From Actinomycetes bacterium (GTDB lineage Bacteria; Actinomycetota; Acidimicrobiia; Acidimicrobiales; Aldehydirespiratoraceae), in NCBI GenBank assembly GCA_024276495.1, contig JAJRXC010000061.1, positions 1-64,000 of the forward strand: a DNA stretch of 64,000 bases. The letters run 5' to 3'. The position numbers were made by a program, and so were the translations under genes. This document shows, piece after piece, positions 1 through 11,319 of the stretch. The notes beneath the pieces are model-generated. The model was not told where the DNA came from. It saw only the letters and a list, made by a program, of their open reading frames with translations, and searched no databases. Every line of letters begins with the position of its first letter. Within the stretch, counting starts at the first letter, position 1.

Positions 1-792
1 CTCGAGATGGTCGAGCAGGCCGTCACGAAGGAGCTTCCGGGCCCGCCACTCGGCCCGTAGCCCCCGCATGTGGGCCCGATACTCGGTGCCGACCCGGAGG
101 TCCTGGGGTGTCCCGGGGCGATCACCGGTCGTGTCGAGATCGACGACCGTGTCGGCATAGAGCCGGGCACCGGCCACCACGGTCCGGCCGAAGATCGCGT
201 GGATCCCGTCGCCGGGGTGCAGTCGGGCCCTGACCGTGCCGAAGACGGCACCGCCGTCGACCACGGCACAGATCTCGTGCACGGTCGCACCGCACATCGC
301 CGGTTCGCCATCGTGGATCGGCCAGAACGCACACGAGTTGCCGCGGTACCGCGGCGAGATCCCCGTGTGCAGGTTGAGCGGCGTCAGCCGACTTCGGGCC
401 AGCATCGAATCACCGACGATCCCGGTGCCGTACACGAGGATCCGGTCGGGATCGAGCCGTTCGACGAGCTCGTGGGCAGGTTGCCGGTTCACCGTCTCGA
501 CCTCCGTGACGAGCTCGGAACGACGAAAGACCCGCCCGTCGGCGCCGAACACGGCGTCGAGCTGGGCGGCTTTGGCCTGTCGATCACGAATGGCCCGGCG
601 GTAGAGGGCGAGCGCGGCGCGCGAGGCCAGCTGGGTGGCGTCGTAGCGCCGGCGAAGCTGGGCGAGACGCTGCCGGCGGGTGCGGCGGAGCCCGGTCTCG
701 ACAACGACGGCCGAGATGTCGAGGCGGTCACAGAGGACGTTGGCGACATAGCGATGCTCGGGACCGTTGCCGGTCAACAACACGATGGTCAC
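1..792 (-). CDS. Formyltransferase family protein (partial, continues beyond the left edge)
   Basis: The protein reads without interruption for 264 codons to the window edge, so its C-terminus is missing. A GART/Fmt-type formyltransferase core is visible: the motif LNLHTGISPRYRGN supplies the family's Asn-x-His (about N140 and H142), and VVDGG supplies the catalytic Asp (about D179). These families move a formyl group from 10-formyltetrahydrofolate to an amine. The residues between 30 and 110 do not look like Met-tRNA formyltransferase, and the neighbours are glycosyltransferases, so a sugar N-formyltransferase for a surface glycan is the better inference. The GTG start overlaps the stop of the upstream glycosyltransferase as GTGA, which fits translational coupling. 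Confidence 0.8.
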   Translation of the reverse strand, partial: MTIVLLTGNGPEHRYVANVLCDRLDISAVVVETGLRRTRRQRLAQLRRRYDATQLASRAALALYRRAIRDRQAKAAQLDAVFGADGRVFRRSELVTEVETVNRQPAHELVERLDPDRILVYGTGIVGDSMLARSRLTPLNLHTGISPRYRGNSCAFWPIHDGEPAMCGATVHEICAVVDGGAVFGTVRARLHPGDGIHAIFGRTVVAGARLYADTVVDLDTTGDRPGTPQDLRVGTEYRAHMRGLRAEWRARKLLRDGLLDHLE

Positions 793-1793
793 GACGACGG
801 GTCCTTCGCCGGCGGCGGTCCCCACGGCTCGTCGAGCACCGTGAGATCGACCAGGGCGCGCAGGTGGAATCGGGCGACGCCGGCCCGCAGCCGACGCCCC
901 GACGAGGCCCGCCCGCGGAGCCGGTCGAGCACGTCGAGCGCCGTCCAGGCCCACCATCGTGGGACCAGCCCCACGAGGAGGATCAGGTTCGCCGACCACG
1001 CGACCGGCGCGGCGCGCCACCGGCGCAGAAACCGGAGCTGCCCGCGGCGCTTGGATTCCTCGGCCCAGGCCAACTGGCCGGGAGTCTTCGACGAGCCGCC
1101 GTGGACATGGGTGATCGCGAAGCCGGGGTGGAACTCGACCCGCTCACCCTGGTCGACGATCCGGCGACAGAGATCGGTCTCCTCGCCGTACATGAAGTAG
1201 CCGTCGTCGAGCAGGGGTTCGTCGACGGGAACGACCGCGCGACGCACGAGCAGGAAGCTCCCCATCACCACATCCACCGTCCGGATCTCCGACCAGTCGC
1301 CGAAGCCGTACCGATCCCAGTTCAACGTCGGATGGGTTCGGAAGACCTGGCTGAGATAGAGCGCGTTGAACAAGAGCCCTCGCAGGCTCGGGAACCGGAA
1401 GACGCTGCTTTGATGCGATCCGTCGACGTTGAGCAGTCGACACCCCACCGCGGCCACACCCGGCGTAGCCACCAGATGGTCACGACAACCGGAGATGACG
1501 CCGGCCGGCACCACCGTGTCGCTGTTCAGCAGCAGCCGAAACGGCGCCGACGCGGCCGCGTCGGCCTGGTTCACCGCGGCCGCGAAGCCGGCGTTCTCCG
1601 AGTTGACCACCAGCACCACCGACGGGAAACGGGTGCGAACCATCTCGGCGGAACCGTCACCCGAGCCGTTGTCGACCACGACGATCTCCAACACCCCCTC
1701 CGGTTCGGCCGTCTGCAGACTCGCGAGACACTCGGCGAGGAGATCCCGGGTGTTCCAGTTGACGATGAGGACCGAAACCGACGGAGAGGTCAC
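789..1793 (-). CDS. Family 2 glycosyltransferase (rhamnosyltransferase-like)
   Basis: This 334-residue protein begins with the GT-A fold signature VSVLIVNWNTRDLLAECL and has the LLNSDTVVP DxD-type region near residue 95, where the nucleotide-sugar and metal bind. The motif YGEETDLCRRI near residue 200 is typical of the WcaE/RfbF-like GT2 group, which adds rhamnose or related sugars to cell-surface polysaccharides on the cytoplasmic side of the membrane. There is no signal peptide. The GTG start overlaps the stop of the deacetylase gene by four bases (GTGA), and its own stop overlaps the next start in the same way, so the genes are probably one transcript. The acceptor and donor sugars cannot be read from the sequence. 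Confidence 0.88.
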   Translation of the reverse strand: MTSPSVSVLIVNWNTRDLLAECLASLQTAEPEGVLEIVVVDNGSGDGSAEMVRTRFPSVVLVVNSENAGFAAAVNQADAAASAPFRLLLNSDTVVPAGVISGCRDHLVATPGVAAVGCRLLNVDGSHQSSVFRFPSLRGLLFNALYLSQVFRTHPTLNWDRYGFGDWSEIRTVDVVMGSFLLVRRAVVPVDEPLLDDGYFMYGEETDLCRRIVDQGERVEFHPGFAITHVHGGSSKTPGQLAWAEESKRRGQLRFLRRWRAAPVAWSANLILLVGLVPRWWAWTALDVLDRLRGRASSGRRLRAGVARFHLRALVDLTVLDEPWGPPPAKDPSS

Positions 1794-2746
1794 GAGCCGA
1801 TCTCCCGCACGAGGTCGCGGGCGCGCCGCAGCCGCGGCAGAACCTCGATCTGCAGCAGAGACCAGGTGGGTGATCCGGTCGCCTGGCTGACCCGCACGAT
1901 CCGACGGGGAGCGAGCGCGCCGTGATTGAGACGCCCCTCCACCAGGAAGGAGAGGTCGTGGCCCGCCGCCTCGACCGCGGTCTCCACCCGTCGCGGGAAG
2001 TCCGCCGCGGAGCCGTACGGCACGCTGAACGCGTCGACGGGCCCGTCGACCAGGTCGGCGAGGAGGCGCCGGTTCCCGTCGATCTGCGTCACGAGCTCGT
2101 CGGCGTCGAGCACCCGGCAGCGAACGTGCGAACGGGTGTGGCTGCCGATGGCCATCGACGCAGGCAGCGATCGGAGCATCGCCGCGGTCAGGTAGAGGCC
2201 CTCGTCACGGGCCCGCGCGTTCGGATCGTGGTCGAGCTGCCCGGTCAAGGCGTCTCGCAGGGCATCGACCTCGGCCAACGGCAGCGTCGGGAGGAGCTCT
2301 CCGAGCACGCGGGGCAGGGTCGCCCCGTCCATGTCGGGGCGGACCCGGGCGACCGCCCGCGGCAACGCGGCTTCGCCCGCGACGGCGACGGTGTGCGCCA
2401 CCAGATTGTCGATGTTCAGCTCCCGGTGGTCGATCAGGCCGCCGTTGACGAAGAAGACCGACGGCACCCGGAACTCCTCGAGGATCGACGCGGCGTGCTC
2501 CGAGACGGACGCGTAGGCATCGTCGAACGTCACGAGCATCGCCCGGCGGGGAAGGTCCTCCCCCTCGACGGCCGCTCGCACATCGGCGAGCGACACCGGC
2601 TGGTAGCGGCGAGCCAGCCGAGCGATCCGGGATCGGAACTCGTCGACGCCGATCCGGACGCCGAGGCCGGTGGTGAACGTCGAGTCCCGGTCCGCGATGT
2701 GGTGGAACAGCACGCAACGCAACGTGACGCGCGACGGTGCTCTCAC
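1790..2746 (-). CDS. Polysaccharide deacetylase family protein
   Basis: The 318-residue product has the NodB-type carbohydrate esterase 4 pattern: LVTFDDAY (first Asp-Asp motif, near residue 70) and IGSHTRSHVRC, where the two histidines of SHTRSH bind the metal. These enzymes remove N- or O-acetyl groups from polysaccharides. The N-terminus LRCVLFHHIADRD resembles deacetylases of O-antigen clusters. The start chosen is the GTG at 2746, which overlaps the upstream stop as GTGA; the reading frame is open further upstream, but that part lies inside the preceding glycosyltransferase and has no protein character. No signal peptide is visible, so it may act on a lipid-linked intermediate in the cytoplasm. 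Confidence 0.85.
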   Translation of the reverse strand: MRAPSRVTLRCVLFHHIADRDSTFTTGLGVRIGVDEFRSRIARLARRYQPVSLADVRAAVEGEDLPRRAMLVTFDDAYASVSEHAASILEEFRVPSVFFVNGGLIDHRELNIDNLVAHTVAVAGEAALPRAVARVRPDMDGATLPRVLGELLPTLPLAEVDALRDALTGQLDHDPNARARDEGLYLTAAMLRSLPASMAIGSHTRSHVRCRVLDADELVTQIDGNRRLLADLVDGPVDAFSVPYGSAADFPRRVETAVEAAGHDLSFLVEGRLNHGALAPRRIVRVSQATGSPTWSLLQIEVLPRLRRARDLVREIGS

Positions 2747-3564
2747 GAGACGACCCGCGAGGTCGTATCGGCCCCCCAGGACCCGCCTCCCGCCCGGGCG
2801 TCGCGCCACGCGGCCACGCGCACGAGGAGCGTCACGGCCAAGAACGCGGGAAGGTCGAGGATTCGCCATGGGTCGGCGCGAACGACATCGATCCAGCGAA
2901 CCCGCGATGTCGCCCCGGAGATGCCGGCGCCGGCCAGCTCCAGATTGCCGCGATGGCTCCGCCGCTTTCGGGCGACCAGGGCGGCGACCGAGGTCGGCAG
3001 CGTCACCGTCGACGTCACCTCCTCCACGATCGCGATCTCGTGGGGCGCGAAGAGCTGGTTCACGAACTGATCGTCGGCGACCACCGAAGGAAACTCGCCC
3101 CAGCGCCGCCGGCCCGCCTCGGAGAGACCGAAACAGCCCCGCCCGGCCAGGCTGTGCCGAACGGTCGGAAGCGACACCCAGTACCGGTGGTAGGAGCGCA
3201 CGAGCCATCCGCTTCGGCGGCCGTCGAGGTCCAACGTCGGCGCCACGGCTTCGACGCCGTCGACGAGCCGGGCCGCCAACCGCTCCAGATCGTCGGCGGT
3301 GACCAGCACATCGGCGTCGACATAGAACCGGGGGAAGCCCCGCGACCCGGCGTCGCCGGCGTTGAGGGCGCCGATCTTGTCGCCCGCCGCGAGCTCGATG
3401 ACCGTCACGCCGGCATCGGCCGCGACCCTCGCCGTGTCGTCGTCACACCCGTTGGCGACGACAACGACGCCGAGGCGGCCGTCGTCGATTCCGGGCCGGA
3501 GCGCCGCGAGGAGCCGGGGAACGACCGATGCTTCGTTGTGGGCGGGGACGACGACCGAGATCAT
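2743..3564 (-). CDS. Family 2 glycosyltransferase, first gene of the surface-glycan operon
   Basis: This 273-residue protein opens with MISVVVPAHNEASVVPRLL, the GT2 nucleotide-binding strand, and has FYVDADVLVT, a DxD metal-binding motif, near residue 80. The last 40 residues contain a hydrophobic stretch (LPAFLAVTLLVRVA) that may anchor it to the membrane. The ATG at 3564 is chosen; a GTG directly before it at 3567 is possible. It heads a four-gene run on the minus strand whose junctions are all four-base GTGA overlaps. About 160 bases separate it from the end of the ATP synthase operon on the same strand, so it may have its own promoter or receive read-through. Confidence 0.85.
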   Translation of the reverse strand: MISVVVPAHNEASVVPRLLAALRPGIDDGRLGVVVVANGCDDDTARVAADAGVTVIELAAGDKIGALNAGDAGSRGFPRFYVDADVLVTADDLERLAARLVDGVEAVAPTLDLDGRRSGWLVRSYHRYWVSLPTVRHSLAGRGCFGLSEAGRRRWGEFPSVVADDQFVNQLFAPHEIAIVEEVTSTVTLPTSVAALVARKRRSHRGNLELAGAGISGATSRVRWIDVVRADPWRILDLPAFLAVTLLVRVAAWRDARAGGGSWGADTTSRVVS

Positions 3565-3580
3565 CACGGAGGTGGGGTCG

Positions 3581-3597
3581 GGCCCGAGAAACGGGCC
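3581..3597 (-). terminator. Possible hairpin between atpC and the glycan operon
   Basis: GGCCCG and CGGGCC form a 6-bp inverted repeat around a 5-base loop. It lies downstream of atpC and just upstream of the glycosyltransferase start. There is no T-run, so it could be a weak or Rho-assisted terminator, or simply a leader hairpin. Confidence 0.3.
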
Positions 3598-3722
3598 GCG
3601 GCATTCCCCGCGACATCGCGGCGTCGGTCAGGATCGAATCTGTACACGTGAACCCATCGGCCGCATCGGCTCCGATCGTACCGAATCGCACCGTTCGGGT
3701 GCGCGGGTCCTGCCGATCGGAC

Positions 3723-4115
3723 CTACTCGGCGCCGGCCACCCGAAGACGCAGCTCGGCCCGCTGCAGCGCCGCCGCCGCGTCGGCGTCGTCGCTGTCCGC
3801 GGTCAACGCGGCCAGCGCGGCTTCACGAGCGGCTCTGGCCCGGGGGACGTCGATCTCGTCGACCGCTTCGGAGACGTCGGACAAGATCGTGACCTGATCG
3901 CCGCTCACCTGGACGAAACCGCGGTGGACGGCGAAGACGTCGCGCTCGCCGCCCTCCTTCACGACATCGACCGACCACACGGCGAGGGTTCCGATGAACG
4001 GCACATGGCCGGTCTGGAACGCGATGTCGCCATCGTCGACGGTGCGGGCAATGACCATCTCGGCGGTGCCGGTGTACGACACCGCCTCCGGCGACACGAC
4101 CTCGACAGTGAACAT
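3723..4115 (-). CDS. atpC: F1Fo ATP synthase subunit epsilon
   Basis: The 130-residue protein is the epsilon subunit of the F1 central stalk, which couples rotation to catalysis and can inhibit ATP hydrolysis. The start MFTVEVVSPEAVSYTG and the core motif GHVPFIGTL are typical of the beta-sandwich domain. The C-terminal 45 residues (RARAAREAALAAL and after) form the usual helical hairpin. Its length matches the family. The ATG at 4115 lies 16 bases after the atpD stop, consistent with the standard gene order. It is the last gene of the ATP synthase operon. Confidence 0.95.
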   Translation of the reverse strand: MFTVEVVSPEAVSYTGTAEMVIARTVDDGDIAFQTGHVPFIGTLAVWSVDVVKEGGERDVFAVHRGFVQVSGDQVTILSDVSEAVDEIDVPRARAAREAALAALTADSDDADAAAALQRAELRLRVAGAE

Positions 4116-4131
4116 CGAACCAGACTCCCGC

Positions 4132-5592
<1,461 letters not shown>

Positions 5593-6801
5593 CTACGAAT
5601 CCGAGTTGGGATGGGTGTTGGCGAGGCGGAAGCCGGCGGCTTCGGCCCGTTCGGGGGTGTCGAACCAGACTTCGGCCCGGGTGACGGAGTAGCTCCGACT
5701 GTCGGGCCGGTGGTAGAGCATCGAATCGGCGTTGCCCTTGATCGGGAAACCGGCCGGCGCGGCGTCGTCGGGGAGCGGGGCATGGGAGCCTTCGCCGTAG
5801 GGACCGGGTTCGAGCACCGCGGTGGCCGCAGCCGGTGGGGTCGGCGCCGTGGCGGTCGCGGCGCGGTCGAACTCGGCGATGAGCGCGGCGAGGTCTTCGG
5901 TGTGGTCGCCGGACCCGAGCGCCTCGGCCCCGCTGACGATCTCCATGATCTCGGTGGTGATCGACGCCTGACGGGCGGCGTTCATCTCTCGCGAGAGGCT
6001 GGTGATCAAGTCGTCGGCGTTGTCGGTGGCGGACTTCATGGCCCGCTGACGATTCGCGTGTTCGGACGCCGCGCATTCGAGGAGCGCGCCGAAGAGACGA
6101 GCTTCGACATAGCGGGGCAGCAACGCCTCGAGCACCGCTTCGGGCGAGGGTTCGAACTCGAACGCGGCGACGGCCTCGGCCGAGCCGCCGCCGACCTCGG
6201 CCATCGTGGCAGTGTCCTCGAGCGGAAGGAAGCGACGGATCGAGACGTTCTGGGTGCCCATCGAGACGAACTCGGTGTAGATCAACTCCACCTCGTCGAT
6301 CTCGCCGCTCATGAACGCACCGGCCACGTCGTCGGCGATCTGGCGGGCGTCGTCGTACGACGGATTGTCGGTGAAACCGACATAGGAGTGGTCGATCCGG
6401 TAGTGGCGGAACCGGAAGTAGCCAGTGGCCTTCTTGCCCACGCAGAACAGGGAGTAGTCTCGTCCCTCGGCCTGATGGGCCATCACCTCGCGTTCGGCGG
6501 CCCGAATGGGGTTGGAGTTGTAGGCCCCGGCCAGACCTCGGTCGCCGGCCATGACGATGAATCCGACCTTCTTGACCGATTCGACCTCACGCAGCAGCGG
6601 GTGATCGACCTGGGCGCCGCCGGCCGCGAGATTCTCGATCACCGACGTGATCTGGCGGGCATAGGGGCGGGCCGCGTCAGCCCGCTGCATCGCCTTGACC
6701 ACCCGGGTCGCGGCGATCAGCTCCATTGCTCGCGTGATCTTCTTGGTCGATTGGACGCTCGAGATACGACGTTTGAGCTCTCGCTCCTTGCCACCGGGCA
6801 C
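5593..6801 (-). CDS. atpG: F1Fo ATP synthase subunit gamma with a C-terminal extra domain
   Basis: The first 290 residues are a normal gamma subunit, the rotating shaft of F1: the N-terminal helix SVQSTKKITRAMELIAATR and the C-terminal helix with SEHANRQRAMKSATDNADD are conserved. The protein is 402 residues, about 110 longer than usual. After a Pro/Ala-rich linker (about 315-345), residues 351-392 form a compact module with the signature GNADSMLYHRPDS followed by AEVWFDTPERAEAAGF. Similar His/Tyr/Trp-rich modules occur at the ends of unrelated actinobacterial proteins; I cannot assign a function. Translation starts at GTG, and the gene sits in the standard place between atpA and atpD. Confidence 0.93.
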   Translation of the reverse strand: MPGGKERELKRRISSVQSTKKITRAMELIAATRVVKAMQRADAARPYARQITSVIENLAAGGAQVDHPLLREVESVKKVGFIVMAGDRGLAGAYNSNPIRAAEREVMAHQAEGRDYSLFCVGKKATGYFRFRHYRIDHSYVGFTDNPSYDDARQIADDVAGAFMSGEIDEVELIYTEFVSMGTQNVSIRRFLPLEDTATMAEVGGGSAEAVAAFEFEPSPEAVLEALLPRYVEARLFGALLECAASEHANRQRAMKSATDNADDLITSLSREMNAARQASITTEIMEIVSGAEALGSGDHTEDLAALIAEFDRAATATAPTPPAAATAVLEPGPYGEGSHAPLPDDAAPAGFPIKGNADSMLYHRPDSRSYSVTRAEVWFDTPERAEAAGFRLANTHPNSDS

Positions 6802-6812
6802 GCTGTGCTACC

Positions 6813-8435
6813 TCAGCCCTCGTCTCGGGTGATGTCTTCTTCGGGCAGCGTCACATCGGAGTCGACCGTGGTCAGATGTGCTTCGCCCTGCGCCTCGGCC
6901 TCCGGTTCGGCGTCGTCTTCGACCGTCGGCTCGAACTGATCGGCGAACGCCTTGATGTTCGCCTCGAAGGTGTCCTCGTCACCGATCGTGCCCTCGTTGG
7001 CGATCTCGTCCATGACGTCGGTGTGACGACTCCGGAACCAGTCGAGCAGCTCGGACTCGAAGCGTTGCACGTCCTCGACGGGCAACGAGTCGAGGTAGCC
7101 GCGGGTTCCCGCGAAAATCGACACGGCCTGCTCGGCGACCGGGTACGGGGTGTTGACACCCTGCTTCAGCAGTTCGGTCAGGCGGTACCCGCGCTCGAGT
7201 TGTGCCTTCGACACGGCGTCGAGATCGGATCCGAACGCGGCGAACGCCTCGAGCTCCCGGAACTGCTGGAGGTCGCCCTTCAACGTGCCGGTCGCGGTCT
7301 TCATCGCCTTGACCTGCGCCGCCGACCCGACGCGCGACACCGAGATGCCGACATCGACCGCGGGGCGGATGCCCGACTTGAAGAGGTCGTCCTGCAGGAA
7401 GATCTGACCGTCGGTGATCGAGATCACGTTGGTCGGGATGAACGCCGAGACGTCGCCGGCCTTCGTCTCGATGATGGGAAGCGCGGTGAGCGAGCCCGCG
7501 CCGAGCTCGTCGGACAGCTTGGCGGCGCGCTCGAGGAGGCGGCTGTGGAGATAGAAGACGTCGCCGGGGAACGCCTCGCGACCCGGCGGGCGACGCAGGA
7601 GCAACGACACCTGTCGGTAGGCCTCGGCCTGCTTGGAGAGGTCGTCGTAGACGATGAGGGCGTGCTCACCGTTTTCCATCCAGTGCTGGCCCATGGCGCA
7701 ACCGCCGTAGGGGGCGAGGAACTTGAACGGCGCCGGATCCGAGGCGGGCGCGACCACGACGGTGGTGTACTCCATCGCGCCGAGCTGTTGGAGCGTGGCG
7801 ACGTTTTGGGCCACGGTCGACGCCTTCTGACCGATCGCGACATAGATGCACTTCACCCCCAGACCCTTCTGGTTGAGGATCGTGTCGAGCGCGATCGTGG
7901 TCTTGCCGGTCTTGCGGTCGCCGATGATGAGCTCTCGCTGCCCTCGACCCACCGGGATGAGCGAGTCGATCGACTTGATGCCGGTCTGCATCGGCTCATG
8001 GACGGGCTTGCGACCGGTGATGCCGGGAGCCTGGATCTCCATGCGGCGGGACTGCACGTTGGTGAGCGCCCCCTTGCCGTCGATCGGCTCGCCCAGCGGG
8101 TTCACCACCCGGCCGAGAAGGCCGTCGCCGACCGGGACCGAGAGGATGTCGCCCGTGGCGACCACGGTCTGGCCTTCTTCGATGTGCTCGACGTCGCCGA
8201 GAACCACGGCGCCGATCGAGTCCTCGTCCAGGTTCAGGGCGAGGCCGATCAGGCCGTTCTCGAAGCGCAACATCTCGTTGACCGCCGCGTCGGGGAGACC
8301 CGACACCCGGGCGATTCCATCGCCGACCTCGAGCACACGACCGACTGTGGTCTGCTCGAGGCTCGGCGCGAAGTCGTCGAGGTTGCGCCTGATCGCTGCG
8401 GCGATGTCTTCGGTGTTGATCGTGAGATCCGACAT
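6813..8435 (-). CDS. atpA: F1Fo ATP synthase subunit alpha
   Basis: The 540-residue regulatory subunit of F1 has the P-loop [15 protein letters not shown] (about residues 170-184), the motif [15 protein letters not shown] near residue 244, and [16 protein letters not shown], which contributes to the catalytic sites at the alpha-beta interface. It binds non-exchangeable nucleotide and alternates with beta. The last 45 residues are acidic and low in complexity ([14 protein letters not shown]), a modest addition to the usual length. The ATG is 61 bases after the atpH stop. Confidence 0.98.
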   Translation of the reverse strand: MSDLTINTEDIAAAIRRNLDDFAPSLEQTTVGRVLEVGDGIARVSGLPDAAVNEMLRFENGLIGLALNLDEDSIGAVVLGDVEHIEEGQTVVATGDILSVPVGDGLLGRVVNPLGEPIDGKGALTNVQSRRMEIQAPGITGRKPVHEPMQTGIKSIDSLIPVGRGQRELIIGDRKTGKTTIALDTILNQKGLGVKCIYVAIGQKASTVAQNVATLQQLGAMEYTTVVVAPASDPAPFKFLAPYGGCAMGQHWMENGEHALIVYDDLSKQAEAYRQVSLLLRRPPGREAFPGDVFYLHSRLLERAAKLSDELGAGSLTALPIIETKAGDVSAFIPTNVISITDGQIFLQDDLFKSGIRPAVDVGISVSRVGSAAQVKAMKTATGTLKGDLQQFRELEAFAAFGSDLDAVSKAQLERGYRLTELLKQGVNTPYPVAEQAVSIFAGTRGYLDSLPVEDVQRFESELLDWFRSRHTDVMDEIANEGTIGDEDTFEANIKAFADQFEPTVEDDAEPEAEAQGEAHLTTVDSDVTLPEEDITRDEG

Positions 8436-8496
8436 TTCGTTCGTCTCTTCTCTGACTTACGGGGAAATCGATTGAAGCTGGTTCGGCGGATGCCGA

Positions 8497-9027
8497 CTAG
8501 CTGAAGGTCTCTTTGAGCTGGGCCATGCGTCGTCGCACGCTTCCGTCGATGACATCGTCACCGATCTCGGTGACCAGTCCTCCGAGGAGGCTCTCGTCGA
8601 TGACCACACGGATCTCGACGTCGGTTCCGGTGGACGCCTTGATCGCCGCCGCGAGGCGGGCCTTCTGGTCGTCGCTCAGCTCGACCGCCGAACGTACCCG
8701 AGCGAGAGCCCGGTTCCGGCCGGCGGCGCTCTTCGCCACCGCCCGATCGACGATCGCGGGAAGGTCGCCGCCCCGGCCGGTTCCGACGACCATCGACACC
8801 AGCGCGGTGGTGATCGGCGACGCCTGGGGTCCGAGAAGGTCCTCGACCACCCGTTGCCGTCGGTCGACCGGGAGCTTGCGGTCGGTCAGCGTCGCGAGGA
8901 GCTCGTCGTTGGAACGCACGGCCTCGGCGACCCGGAACAACTCGTCTTCGACGAGGTCCGAGGCGCCTTCGGCGGCGGCCACCGAGAGGAGGGCGTCGGC
9001 GTAGCCGCCGATGCGATCGTCAGCCAC
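8497..9027 (-). CDS. atpH: F1Fo ATP synthase subunit delta
   Basis: This 176-residue protein is the delta (OSCP) subunit, which joins the top of F1 to the b-subunit peripheral stalk. The N-terminal helical part begins RIGGYADALLSVAAAEG, and the C-terminus LLGGLVTEIGDDVIDGSVRR carries the conserved G-G-x-x-x-x-x-G-D region of the family. The length is typical. The GTG start at 9027 overlaps the end of atpF by 8 bases, so translation of the two stalk subunits is probably coupled. Actinobacteria such as Mycobacterium often fuse b and delta; here they are separate. Confidence 0.95.
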   Translation of the reverse strand: MADDRIGGYADALLSVAAAEGASDLVEDELFRVAEAVRSNDELLATLTDRKLPVDRRQRVVEDLLGPQASPITTALVSMVVGTGRGGDLPAIVDRAVAKSAAGRNRALARVRSAVELSDDQKARLAAAIKASTGTDVEIRVVIDESLLGGLVTEIGDDVIDGSVRRRMAQLKETFS

Positions 9028-9739
9028 GTCCGGCTACCTCGTCGATGTAGGCATCGACCAGCGCCCGCTGGGTGTCGTGGTCGAGGTTGGTGCGAATGAC
9101 CCGTTCGGCGGCGCCGATGGCGATCTCGGAGACATCGCCCCGGAGATCGGCGAGCGCCTGGTTCCGAGCTGCTTCCGCGTCGGCCGCGGCTCGGGCCCGC
9201 ATCTCGGCGACCTCCTCGTTGGCTCGGGCCACGAGGTCGGCCTTCACCTGCTCGGCCTGACCTCGCGCCTCGTCGATGAGGCGGGCGGCCTCGGCCTTCG
9301 CACCGGCCAACTCCGCCTCGTGGTCGGACTTGATCCGGGCGGCCTCGGTCTTGGCCTGATCGGCGGCGTCGAGGTCGGCGGCGATCTTCTCGGCCCGGGC
9401 GTTCATCGCCCCCTGCACGGCAGGGAAGCCCTTCCAGACCATGAACGCGAAGAGCACCAGGAAGGCGCTGCCGCCCCAGATGATCTCGTCGATCTCCGGG
9501 ATGATCAGGCTCGGTGCCTCCACGCACTTCTCGAGATCGTCGGAGAAGGCGACGACGGCCTCCTCGCCCTCCTCCTCGAGCGCCTCGAGACTGCTCCCAC
9601 TCTCCTCGAGCTCGACGAGCTTCTCGAAAACGCACGAGCCGATGGTCTCGGGCACCGCGGCGGCGGGGCTGGCGGTGAAGAGGCCGGCGGCGACGCCGAG
9701 GCCGAGCGCCCAGCCGATGTACCGGGTCCTACGTGTCAT
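9020..9739 (-). CDS. atpF: F1Fo ATP synthase subunit b with an exported N-terminal extension
   Basis: The 239-residue protein contains the usual b subunit: one transmembrane helix at about 86-103 (IIWGGSAFLVLFAFMVW) followed by a long Ala/Glu/Lys-rich coiled coil that forms the peripheral stalk. It is about 70 residues longer than usual because residues 1-28 look like a signal peptide ending near SPAAA, followed by about 55 acidic residues with two cysteines (C36 and C72) before the membrane helix. If this prefix is real, an acidic loop with a possible disulfide sits outside the membrane. The ATG at 9739 is the only good start of this frame. It lies between atpE and atpH, as expected. Confidence 0.92.
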   Translation of the reverse strand: MTRRTRYIGWALGLGVAAGLFTASPAAAVPETIGSCVFEKLVELEESGSSLEALEEEGEEAVVAFSDDLEKCVEAPSLIIPEIDEIIWGGSAFLVLFAFMVWKGFPAVQGAMNARAEKIAADLDAADQAKTEAARIKSDHEAELAGAKAEAARLIDEARGQAEQVKADLVARANEEVAEMRARAAADAEAARNQALADLRGDVSEIAIGAAERVIRTNLDHDTQRALVDAYIDEVAGRG

Positions 9740-9768
9740 GTTTCAGCCTTCGTTGTGAGAGATGTGGA

Positions 9769-10827
<1,059 letters not shown>

Positions 10828-10831
<4 letters not shown>

Positions 10832-11319
10832 TGTGAGCGCTCCGCGGAGGGGTCGGTGGTGGAAAGGACAGATGTGCCGGGTTTCAGGCCGGGAAACGCC
10901 AGCGACGCCGAGACGTGCCGTGCCTCCCAGACGAGAAGCCCGAGGTGGGTGACCAGAAGACTGATCGCAAAGGGAGCGATCTCGAACCAGTCGGAGTTGC
11001 GAATTGGTAGCACGGCGGCCGTGATGATGCCGAGGCGGGCCACGAATCCGAACATCACGGCACCGAACATGACCGCCGGCGAGATCTTGGCGGACCAGGT
11101 CATGATCGCCGCGGCGAGCAGGAAGTTCACGGCGACGATGACGAGGGCGTAGCCGGACGAGAAGAAGCCGTGCCGGCCCCAGAACACCGCACCGATCGCC
11201 AACATGACCGGGGCGACGAGCGCGGTTCGCACCGCGAGGTCGCGGGCGATCTCCTGTTCGGGCGCGACGGCGTTGACCTCGGCGGTGAAGAGATCGATCG
11301 TGTCGTCGCTCGGGCTCAC
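10828..11319 (-). CDS. Hypothetical membrane protein of the ATP synthase operon (AtpI-like position)
   Basis: The 163-residue protein has four predicted membrane helices (about 30-50, 55-75, 85-105, 110-130), including FLLAAAIMTWSAKISPAVMF. The number of helices and its place directly before atpB match AtpI, an assembly and c-ring chaperone of ATP synthases, but I do not see a motif that proves the family. The start is the GTG at 11319, which overlaps the previous stop as GTGA. The last 40 residues after the fourth helix are soluble. Function is inferred from context only. Confidence 0.75.
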
